From a virus, in IMG/VR virus record IMGVR_UViG_3300010885_015144, positions 1 to 38,240 of that record: DNA of 38,240 nt; one strand, written 5' to 3'. A program made the translations under genes and the position numbers. Below the pieces are notes generated by a model that saw nothing but the letters and a program-made list of their open reading frames with translations, was not told the DNA's origin and searched no databases. Shown here piece by piece: positions 25,180 to 30,707 of this stretch (position 1 is its first letter; the number at the start of each line of letters is the position of its first letter).

Positions 25180-26526
25180 ATGTCTACACGTCCTGAATTA
25201 TTAAAAAAATGGAATCCTATCCTTGAGCATTCTGCAATGCCAGAAATCAAAGATAAATATCGTCGTGAAGTAACAGCGGTATTATTGGAAAACCAAGAAA
25301 ATGATATGCGCACACAATCAAGCGGTATGCTTAATGAAGCAGCTCCTGCTAATGCCGGCGGTACTGGTATCGCTTTAGGTGGTACAGGCGCGGGTACTGG
25401 TACTGTTTCTGGTTACGATCCTATCTTGATTTCTTTGGTTCGTCGTTCAATGCCACAACTTATTGCTTATGATATTTGCGGCGTTCAACCTATGACTCAA
25501 CCTACTGGTTTGATCTTCGCGATGAAATCACGTTACGGTTCACAAAACGGCACAGAAGCGCTTTATAACGAAGCTAACACAGAATTCGCCGGCGCTACTA
25601 ATGCGTTGTTTGACGGTACTGGCACTCCAGTAAACGGCGACCAAACTGGTACTTATCCTGGTGCTGCTAGTTATAATACTGGCACTGCTATGTCTACAGC
25701 TACAAAAGAAGCTTTAGGTTCTAGCGGCGGCGCTACTTTCAACGAAATGGCGTTCTCTATCGAAAAAACTCACGTTATTGCTAAATCACGTGCGTTGAAA
25801 GCTGAATATACAAATGAATTAGCACAAGATCTTCAATCAGTACACGGCTTGGATGCTGAGTCTGAATTGGTTAACATCTTAAGCACAGAAATTCTTGCTG
25901 AGATTAACCGTGAAGTTATCCGTACTGTTTATCTTTCTGCTCTTCCAGGTGCACAAAACGGTACAACTACTGCTGGCATCTTCGACTTAGATACAGATTC
26001 AAATGGTCGTTGGTCAGTTGAAAAATTCAAAGGCTTATTGTTCCAAATTGAACGTGAAGCTAATGCGATTGGTCAATTGACTCGTCGTGGTCGTGGTAAC
26101 TTCATTATCACTTCAGCTGACGTTGCTTCAGCTTTAGCGATGGCTGGCGCATTAGATTATGCTCCTGCTTTGAACACTAACTTAAACGTTGACGATACAT
26201 CTACAACTTATGCTGGTGTATTGAACGGTCGTTATAAAGTATTCATCGATCCTTATTCAAGTAACTTGAGCAACGAACAATACTTCGTTGTTGGTTATAA
26301 AGGTACAAGCGCGTTTGACGCCGGTATTTTCTACTGCCCATATATTCCATTGCAATTAATGAGAGCTTCTGATCCTAACACGTTCCAACCAAAAATTGGT
26401 TTTGCTACACGTTATGGTATCACTGCTAACCCATTCTGCACATTGGATGCTGGTTCTGGTAACACTGGCTTATATGCAGCTAAAAACTATTTCTATCGTG
26501 TTGTTCGTGTACGCAACATTATGTAG
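25180..26526 (+). CDS. 23: Major capsid protein gp23
   Basis: A 448-residue capsid protein of the T4 gp23 family. The N-terminal helical propeptide (RPELLKKWNPILEHSAMPEI) ends at LNE, residues 51-53, a gp21 cleavage site, followed by AAPANAGG. The core lines YDPILISLVRRSMPQLIAYDICGVQPM, TGLIFAMKSRYG, FSIEKTHVIAKSRALKAEYTNELAQDL, RGRGNFIITSADVASAL and PNTFQPKIGFATRYGI are typical. It builds the head lattice. It is followed by a strong hairpin terminator. Confidence 0.95.
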   Translation: MSTRPELLKKWNPILEHSAMPEIKDKYRREVTAVLLENQENDMRTQSSGMLNEAAPANAGGTGIALGGTGAGTGTVSGYDPILISLVRRSMPQLIAYDICGVQPMTQPTGLIFAMKSRYGSQNGTEALYNEANTEFAGATNALFDGTGTPVNGDQTGTYPGAASYNTGTAMSTATKEALGSSGGATFNEMAFSIEKTHVIAKSRALKAEYTNELAQDLQSVHGLDAESELVNILSTEILAEINREVIRTVYLSALPGAQNGTTTAGIFDLDTDSNGRWSVEKFKGLLFQIEREANAIGQLTRRGRGNFIITSADVASALAMAGALDYAPALNTNLNVDDTSTTYAGVLNGRYKVFIDPYSSNLSNEQYFVVGYKGTSAFDAGIFYCPYIPLQLMRASDPNTFQPKIGFATRYGITANPFCTLDAGSGNTGLYAAKNYFYRVVRVRNIM

Positions 26527-26550
26527 AATTTATTTTACATTAATGTAAAT

Positions 26551-26580
26551 GAAAAGGGAGCTTCGGCTCCCTTTTCTTTT
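26551..26580 (+). terminator. Strong hairpin terminator between convergent gp23 and uvsY
   Basis: An 11-bp perfect stem GAAAAGGGAGC / GCTCCCTTTTC with a TTCG tetraloop (26562-26565) followed by TTTT. On the minus strand the same stem is preceded by the uvsY stop, so it may serve both directions. Confidence 0.92.
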
Positions 26581-26589
26581 GTTAAAATT

Positions 26590-27027
26590 TTATACGCCGG
26601 CTTGAAACTTCTTAAATTCGATAGCGTTTCTAATACTCCAAGTTCTATCTTTTATTGAATTTAATATAGACTCAAGCATGTATATCATAGATACCATATA
26701 TTCAATTTTGGTTTCGATTGTAGTTAAGTCAGTATCACCCTTCAATATCTCGTCCATCTCAGATTTTAGCGGCTTTCCTAACTGGCACTGTACCCAGTTT
26801 AATTCTGCTAATTCTGTTCTAGATAATTCCCCACGGTAATACCTAAACTTCAATGTTCTTAAATTAGCGTATTCCTGTCTCAGCTTTATCAGTTTCAGTT
26901 TAGACTCAACCAATATCCCAATATATTTTGAATGAAGTTTTGAAGATTTAATGGATTCTATGTCTAACTGTACTCCATCTATTTCCGAATCAATTTCCCA
27001 CTGTTCTTGTAGTTCGCTTATATTCAT
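26590..27027 (-). CDS. uvsY: UvsY recombination mediator
   Basis: A 145-residue protein, the only convincing minus-strand gene in the window. The pattern is that of T4 UvsY (137 aa): N-terminal ISELQEQWEIDSEID, a charged helical middle (YANLRTLKFRYYRGELSRTEL) and C-terminal KGDTDLTTIETKIEYMVSMIYMLESILNSIKDRTWSIRNAIEFKKFQAG. UvsY loads the UvsX recombinase on single-stranded DNA by displacing gp32. It has its own early-type promoter on the minus strand (27086-27058) and ends against gp23's terminator. Confidence 0.88.
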   Translation of the reverse strand: MNISELQEQWEIDSEIDGVQLDIESIKSSKLHSKYIGILVESKLKLIKLRQEYANLRTLKFRYYRGELSRTELAELNWVQCQLGKPLKSEMDEILKGDTDLTTIETKIEYMVSMIYMLESILNSIKDRTWSIRNAIEFKKFQAGV

Positions 27028-27057
27028 ATGCCCTCACGGTTGTATTCTATAGTATGT

Positions 27058-27086
27058 ATTATAAATAATTTCGTTATAAAAGTAAA
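27058..27086 (-). promoter_or_regulatory. Early promoter of uvsY
   Basis: On the minus strand TTTACT (27086-27081), 17-bp spacer, TATAAT (27063-27058), about 30 bases before the uvsY start. It is one of at least seven such promoters. The plus strand at 27060-27067 reads TATAAATA, a T4 late box, so the site may carry overlapping divergent promoters. Confidence 0.7.
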
Positions 27087-27133
27087 CTATTTTCAACCCT
27101 ACCTTACCTACAGGGTCACCAATTTAATTTTAC

Positions 27134-27219
27134 GTTTTTCGTAAGTCATTGATTTCATTAGCTTTTATTTTTATCCCTAATTTTAATAAACCTTTATAAA
27201 TCAATGACTTACGAAAAAC
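27134..27219. repeat. 22-bp perfect inverted repeat with 42-base spacer
   Basis: 27134-27155 is the exact reverse complement of 27198-27219 (core TTCGTAAGTCATTGA / TCAATGACTTACGAA). The spacer is nearly all A and T. There is no T run directly after the right arm, so it is not a standard terminator. A late-box-like TATAAATC (27195-27202) spans the spacer and the beginning of the right arm. Confidence 0.8.
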
Positions 27220-27292
27220 CTAGATAAAAATTATAGATAAAATAGAAAAGTCTAGCTTTTTATATTTGATGAAAAATAATTTAAAATAAAGC

Positions 27293-27320
27293 TTTACTTT
27301 TACAAAAATCATAGTATAAT
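27293..27320 (+). promoter_or_regulatory. Early promoter for the 27357 gene cluster
   Basis: TTTACT at 27293-27298, 16-bp spacer, TATAAT at 27315-27320. The promoter and the following leader (TAATGAAGTTAA, then GGAGTGT before ATG) are nearly the same as those at 29056-29130, which points to a duplicated promoter-leader unit. Confidence 0.75.
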
Positions 27321-27356
27321 AGATCTTAATGAAGTTAAACCTTAATGGAGTGTAAT

Positions 27357-27632
27357 ATGAAAAACAAATTATTGATTGCGGCGTTAGCCTTAACTATCCC
27401 TTCTGTTGGGGTTGCACATGAAAATGATTGGATAGCACCTGCTATAATCGGCGGTGTTATTCTTGGGTCAGTATATAGTCAACCTGTGGAAAGAGATGTT
27501 GTTATCTTACGTGAAAGGGAATATGGATATAGAGAGTATGAAAGAAGAGAAATGTTAAGAGAACAAATTAGAGAAAACCAATTAAGACAGCGTATGCTTG
27601 AGCGTGGAGAATATGAACTATACAGATGGTAA
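27357..27632 (+). CDS. Small exported protein, unknown
   Basis: A 91-residue protein from ATG 27357 with GGAG seven to ten bases upstream. The first about 21 residues form a signal peptide (MKNKLLIAALALTIPSVGVAHE, likely cut after Ala20 or His21). A hydrophobic stretch WIAPAIIGGVILGSVY follows, then a very Arg/Glu/Tyr-rich helical tail (REREYGYREYERREMLREQIREN). Probably a periplasmic or membrane-attached early protein. Function unknown. Confidence 0.6.
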   Translation: MKNKLLIAALALTIPSVGVAHENDWIAPAIIGGVILGSVYSQPVERDVVILREREYGYREYERREMLREQIRENQLRQRMLERGEYELYRW

Positions 27633-27786
27633 AATAAAAGGTGGGTACAATTATGATGATTTAACAAAGGAAAAGATTTTAAACAGTCCTTTGTTAAGAA
27701 AAAGTCATGTTCATTTACCTAAGAAAAAACGAACCCGTGAGATTGAAGACGGGATTAAAGCTTACTTGCGCGGTGATTATGAATAA
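27613..27786 (+). CDS. Small basic protein, unknown (57 aa)
   Basis: ATG 27613 lies inside the end of the previous gene (20-bp overlap) with GGAG four bases before it. The product has YNYDDLTKEKILNSPLLRKSHVHLPKKKRTREIEDGIKAYLRGDYE, a charged small protein without a membrane segment. Both neighbours overlap, which supports a translated gene. Confidence 0.5.
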   Translation: MNYTDGKIKGGYNYDDLTKEKILNSPLLRKSHVHLPKKKRTREIEDGIKAYLRGDYE

Positions 27787-27982
27787 GATAAAAAACATCA
27801 GTGTGAGTGATGTAAACGATATTTCTAGTTTGTTACAGAAATTCCCTGAAGTACAGCATATTGATTTATTACATACAGATACAACCGGCATCGGATATAC
27901 TTTGCATGTAAAATTTGAATATCAGGTTAACGGTATTATGACAGAATTGACCATTCCGGTCGTTGATGAATCTAATTGGTAA
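27779..27982 (+). CDS. Small protein, unknown (67 aa)
   Basis: From ATG 27779, overlapping the previous stop by 8 bp. The product has an N-terminal helix (ISVSDVNDISSLLQKFPEVQHIDLL) and beta strands (YTLHVKFEYQVNGIMTELTIPVVDE). A longer in-frame reading from 27707 overlaps the previous gene heavily and is not preferred. No family recognised. Confidence 0.5.
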   Translation: MNKIKNISVSDVNDISSLLQKFPEVQHIDLLHTDTTGIGYTLHVKFEYQVNGIMTELTIPVVDESNW

Positions 27983-27998
27983 ATTTGAGGATTATATT

Positions 27999-28181
27999 AT
28001 GATAGAAATTGGCTATAACCTTGCGTCAACGCTTAAAGCAGCAATGGGTTGCGGAATTGTAGTTTACGCTATTTACACAGTGTCAAATTTGTTGAACGGG
28101 TATCTACCATTAAATACTAGTGGAAGTAAAAATGTCACGAGCAAAATTACTCCCAAAACTAAAGAGGTTACTCAACCGTGA
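27999..28181 (+). CDS. Small single-helix membrane protein (60 aa)
   Basis: ATG 27999 has TGAGG eight bases upstream; in-frame starts at 27963/27966 are less well placed. One hydrophobic segment (LKAAMGCGIVVYAIYTVSNLL) is followed by a short polar tail. Its stop overlaps a GTG start of the next gene (GTGA). Function unknown. Confidence 0.45.
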   Translation: MIEIGYNLASTLKAAMGCGIVVYAIYTVSNLLNGYLPLNTSGSKNVTSKITPKTKEVTQP

Positions 28182-28399
28182 GTAACATTATTTCAACCCT
28201 ACAATGGGATTTTTCAATTATGAAAAAAAGCGAGTATTATACAATTTACACCAACGGGTTAGCCTTTATTGGTATCCTGTTGATGGTAACCGGTATTGAA
28301 CCAATTCTAGGAACATATATTGCGCTATTTGGTGTTGGTATGTTTTTTATCCAAGTAGCACAGATAAGCCTAAAAATTCCACTTTCGTTAAAAGGTTAA
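28178..28399 (+). CDS. Small two-helix membrane protein (73 aa)
   Basis: The probable start is GTG 28178, overlapping the previous stop, with AGAGG about ten bases upstream; ATG 28220 is an alternative. Two hydrophobic segments (NGLAFIGILLMVTGI and LGTYIALFGVGMFFIQVAQI) form a helical hairpin. No family recognised. It precedes a virion protein gene by two bases. Confidence 0.45.
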   Translation: MSNIISTLQWDFSIMKKSEYYTIYTNGLAFIGILLMVTGIEPILGTYIALFGVGMFFIQVAQISLKIPLSLKG

Positions 28400-28401
28400 A
28401 A

Positions 28402-28914
28402 ATGGCAAACTTTGTCGCAAATCAGCATAATGTGAATCCGTTAAGTGCGTCTGGATTTACATTCAGCATCCAGAAGATACCTGAGTTAACTTACTTTGCT
28501 CAAGAAGTAACGTTACCCAGTGTGTCTTTACCTCCAGCTGAAATTCAAACTCCTCTATCTACTTTTTATACATCAGGGGTCAATCTTCAGTATTCAGACT
28601 TGACTGTTAGCTTTATAGTAGATGAAGATATGAGCAATTATCTAGCTATTTATAAATGGATGGTTGGGTTAGGGTTTCCCGAAGCAAGAATCCAGTTTAG
28701 CGATTTTATAGCGGGGAGTAATTTGAATGAAGTATCTGATGGTAATTTACAAATTTTATCTTCATCTAATAATGTGATTCGAAATATAACGTTTTATGAT
28801 TTACGACCGATAGAATTAGGTGGGTTGACAATGGTTACTAACCAGTCAGATGTTACTTATCTAACATGTGATGTGACGTTCAATTATACTTTCTTCAAAT
28901 TTGAAACCCTATAG
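28402..28914 (+). CDS. Tail tube-related baseplate protein (gp19/gp54-like)
   Basis: A 170-residue protein resembling T4-type tail tube family members found in T4-like phages of non-enteric hosts. Visible lines are VNPLSASGFTFSIQKIPELTYFAQEVTLPSVSLPPAEIQTPLSTFY, LTVSFIVDEDMSNYLAIYKWMVGLGFPE and YDLRPIELGGL...VTYLTCDVTFNYTFFKFE. The pattern (lead, beta strand pair, then VDEDMxNYxxIYxWMxGLGFP) is shared by tube and tube-initiator proteins. It stands apart from gp19 among early small genes and ends at a strong terminator. It may be the tube initiator. Confidence 0.55.
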   Translation: MANFVANQHNVNPLSASGFTFSIQKIPELTYFAQEVTLPSVSLPPAEIQTPLSTFYTSGVNLQYSDLTVSFIVDEDMSNYLAIYKWMVGLGFPEARIQFSDFIAGSNLNEVSDGNLQILSSSNNVIRNITFYDLRPIELGGLTMVTNQSDVTYLTCDVTFNYTFFKFETL

Positions 28915-28915
28915 C

Positions 28916-28944
28916 AAAAAGCCGACTTAATCGTCGGCTTTTTT
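28916..28944 (+). terminator. Rho-independent terminator after the tube-like gene
   Basis: Stem GCCGAC (28921-28926) / GTCGGC (28933-28938) with loop TTAATC, extended by A/T pairs, followed by TTTTTT. Directly upstream of the next early promoter. Confidence 0.88.
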
Positions 28945-28960
28945 GTGCCTAAAATAAAAC

Positions 28961-28989
28961 TTTACTTTATATCTTCAAACACGTATAAT
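28961..28989 (+). promoter_or_regulatory. Early promoter with inverted-repeat leader
   Basis: TTTACT 28961-28966, 17-bp spacer, TATAAT 28984-28989. The -10 box is the first part of the 37-bp repeat shared with the minus-strand promoter at 16980-17008. Confidence 0.75.
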
Positions 28990-29020
28990 AGCCTAGTCGG
29001 GCGTGAATTGAGGTTAAGCG
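28984..29020 (+). repeat. 37-bp inverted repeat, copy B (promoter-linked)
   Basis: Exact reverse complement of 16949-16985. It starts with TATAATA and continues AGCCTAGTCGGGCGTGAATT. In this copy the end reads TTAAGCGCTTAA, a 12-bp perfect palindrome, of which only the first part is shared with copy A. It would lie at the 5' end of a transcript reaching the gene at 29128. Confidence 0.85.
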
Positions 29021-29055
29021 CTTAAAAATATTTTAGGTTTTATTAAAAATAAAGC

Positions 29056-29083
29056 TTTACTTTTGATAAAAACATAGTATAAT
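29056..29083 (+). promoter_or_regulatory. Second early promoter for the 29128 gene
   Basis: TTTACT 29056-29061, 16-bp spacer, TATAAT 29078-29083, about 70 bases after the preceding promoter. Highly similar to the promoter and leader at 27293. Confidence 0.75.
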
Positions 29084-29127
29084 AGATATTAATGAAGTTA
29101 ACCTATAACGTTATTGGAGTGTTTAAT

Positions 29128-29376
29128 ATGATTAAGTTTGAAAGAATTAACCGTACTGTTGATGGTAACCCAAGAGTTGTTTGCCATTTTTTTACGTTCA
29201 TTAAAGAAAGTGATGGGTATGATATTGACGCTACTTATAACATTGCGTTATCAAGAGCCAAAAAGATAGGCGGTAAAAAGTACAGCAACAAATCTTATGG
29301 CGGCGGTATCTCTTTTATATGTTTTAATGAAGCTGAATTAGAATCTAAAATTAACGAATTAATGTCTAATATCTAA
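29128..29376 (+). CDS. Small early protein, unknown (82 aa)
   Basis: ATG 29128 is preceded by TTGGAG eight bases upstream; an in-frame ATG at 29092 would add 12 residues but lacks an SD. The product is beta/alpha mixed (KFERINRTVDGNPRVVCHFFTFIKESDGYDIDATY) with a Lys/Gly-rich middle (KKIGGKKYSNKSYGGG). No family recognised. It is the first gene after two early promoters, so it is probably made in quantity early in infection. Confidence 0.6.
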   Translation: MIKFERINRTVDGNPRVVCHFFTFIKESDGYDIDATYNIALSRAKKIGGKKYSNKSYGGGISFICFNEAELESKINELMSNI

Positions 29377-29388
29377 TTGGAGAATACC

Positions 29389-29736
29389 ATGACTGAAGCA
29401 ACTACTTTACCACTATCTGAAGTATTCATCAACTCTTTCCCTGTTGAACAAAGAAAACACGTTAAACAAGTGATTTATTCTAAGCTTAAATTTAAGACTT
29501 CTAAAGGTAAAGATTTAGAATATTTTGCGTGCGATTTTATTGACGCTAACATCAAACTTGGTGCCAAAGTTGAGGTTTATATCGATGAATATGGAGTAGA
29601 ACAGCGCGGTATGTTAAACAAAATCTTTGAAGGCGATCTTAATGAAAATGAAGAAATGCCAAGTATTTGTTTTGATTACGCTGAACGTTTAATTCGTTCT
29701 AACAAAAGAAAGGCTACTGCAAAACGTAAAGGATAA
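29389..29736 (+). CDS. Early protein, unknown (115 aa)
   Basis: ATG 29389 with TTGGAG seven bases upstream. Mixed alpha/beta protein with LSEVFINSFPVEQRKHVKQVIYSKLKF and IKLGAKVEVYIDEYGVEQRGML, ending in a basic tail (RLIRSNKRKATAKRKG) that could bind nucleic acid. No family recognised. Followed three bases later by the recombinase. Confidence 0.55.
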   Translation: MTEATTLPLSEVFINSFPVEQRKHVKQVIYSKLKFKTSKGKDLEYFACDFIDANIKLGAKVEVYIDEYGVEQRGMLNKIFEGDLNENEEMPSICFDYAERLIRSNKRKATAKRKG

Positions 29737-29739
29737 ACA

Positions 29740-30408
29740 ATGAAAGCAATTGGTTATGTAAGAGTTAGCTCTAAAGAACAAGGTGAATCAGGGTTAGGTT
29801 TAGAATCTCAGCAAAAGCAAATCGAACAGTTTTGTATTTCACATAATATTGATTTGGTAAAAATTGAGTATGAAATTAAATCTGCTAAAGGTGAGTTTAA
29901 AAATAGGAAAGTCATAAGTAAAATTTTATCAGAATGCAAAACTGACAATTTAATGTTGATAGTCAGTTCTGCAGACAGGTTAAGTAGAAATGTTTGGGCT
30001 GTTTCCAATTTGTTACAGCAAAACGTAAAATTGGTTTGTGTTGATATTGGGTTACCTATAGACAATTCTAAACTTTTATTGAATGTAGCTAAAGCCGAGG
30101 AAGAAGTTTTATTAATTTCTAAACGCACTAAAGCTGCTCTAAAAGTAAAAAAGGATAAAGGAGAAACTTTAGGAAATTTACAAAGCTTACCTATTGCTAG
30201 AAAAAAGGGTTTACTTGTTAGAAAGGCTAATGCTGATTTGTTTGCATATTCTATATTCGATATTATTATAGACAACATAAAAAATGGAGAATCCTTAAAT
30301 TCTATTGCGAATAATCTTAATAAATTAAACGTAAAAACGTCTAGAGGTTGTAAATGGCAAGCAGTTTCAGTCCAACGAGTACTTGATAGAGTTAAAATTA
30401 ATGGATAA
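29740..30408 (+). CDS. Serine recombinase (resolvase/invertase family)
   Basis: A 222-residue protein. The catalytic domain (1-140) has YVRVS with Ser10 as nucleophile and Arg8, and DRLSRN (79-84) with the active-site Arg residues, followed by a regulatory helix AEEEVLLISKRTKAAL. The C-terminal about 60 residues (YSIFDIIIDNIKNGESLNSIANNLNKLNVKTSRGCKWQAVSVQRVLDRV) form the helix-turn-helix DNA-binding part typical of small recombinases. It makes staggered double-strand cuts through a Ser-DNA link for resolution, inversion or integration. Its target site is unknown. T4 has no such enzyme; it was probably acquired. Confidence 0.85.
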   Translation: MKAIGYVRVSSKEQGESGLGLESQQKQIEQFCISHNIDLVKIEYEIKSAKGEFKNRKVISKILSECKTDNLMLIVSSADRLSRNVWAVSNLLQQNVKLVCVDIGLPIDNSKLLLNVAKAEEEVLLISKRTKAALKVKKDKGETLGNLQSLPIARKKGLLVRKANADLFAYSIFDIIIDNIKNGESLNSIANNLNKLNVKTSRGCKWQAVSVQRVLDRVKING

Positions 30409-30658
30409 CAAATCACTTTTTCTGTATAGATTATGGCAAATTGAACGAAGCGGCTACGATACATACGATTCTATGGTCGTATCTGCATATTCTGAGGAAG
30501 AAGCTAAAGAAATTCATCCTAGCAGACAATATGGAGGAAGATGGGGTTCTGATGTTTGGGCATATTCTCCTGATACTGTTAATGTTGAAATTATCGGGTT
30601 AGCCTATAAAGGAATCAAACCAAACGAAATTATTATATCTTCATTCAACGCCGGCTAA
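30401..30658 (+). CDS. Small protein, unknown (85 aa)
   Basis: ATG 30401 overlaps the end of the recombinase gene by 8 bp. The sequence SLFLYRLWQIERSGYDTYDSMVVSAYSEEEAKEIHPS...WGSDVWAYSPDTVNVEIIGLAY resembles small phage proteins often seen in early regions (pattern: lead of strand, YDTYDSxVVxAxSEExAxxxHP). No function known. A longer in-frame reading begins at 30383. Confidence 0.6.
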   Translation: MDNKSLFLYRLWQIERSGYDTYDSMVVSAYSEEEAKEIHPSRQYGGRWGSDVWAYSPDTVNVEIIGLAYKGIKPNEIIISSFNAG

Positions 30659-30663
30659 ATCAG

Positions 30664-30706
30664 AAATCCTTATATATAATTCATTATAGAATATATGAGG
30701 ATTTTT
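30664..30706 (+). promoter_or_regulatory. RBS-sequestering hairpin with embedded late-box-like sequence at uvsW
   Basis: 30664-30677 (AAATCCTTATATAT) pairs with 30691-30704 (ATATATGAGGATTT): 14 bp with one G-T wobble and a 13-base loop. The right arm holds the GAGG (30697-30700) that would serve as SD for ATG 30708. TATATATA at 30671-30678, one mismatch from the T4 late box TATAAATA, lies inside the left arm, so a transcript started there would begin in the loop and lack the left arm. Confidence 0.6.
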
Positions 30707-30707
30707 A

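Larger units (their letters stand above)
27028..27356. other. 329-bp gene-free divergent region
   Basis: This intergenic region lies between uvsY (leftward) and the gene at 27357 (rightward). It holds the uvsY promoter, a TATAAATA box on the plus strand at 27060, a 22-bp perfect inverted repeat at 27134-27219 and the rightward early promoter at 27293-27320. No credible gene of useful length is seen in it, apart from an eight-codon mini ORF at 27329-27355. Confidence 0.6.

Noticed and set aside
16949-29020. Transposon ends bounded by the 37-bp inverted repeat
   Set aside because: The 12-kb interval holds essential head and tail genes and no transposase, and the repeats coincide with promoter -10 boxes, so a transposon is unlikely.
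29808-30464. 218-codon open frame on the minus strand
   Set aside because: It is antisense to the serine recombinase, which has complete catalytic motifs; no promoter or SD fits the minus frame.
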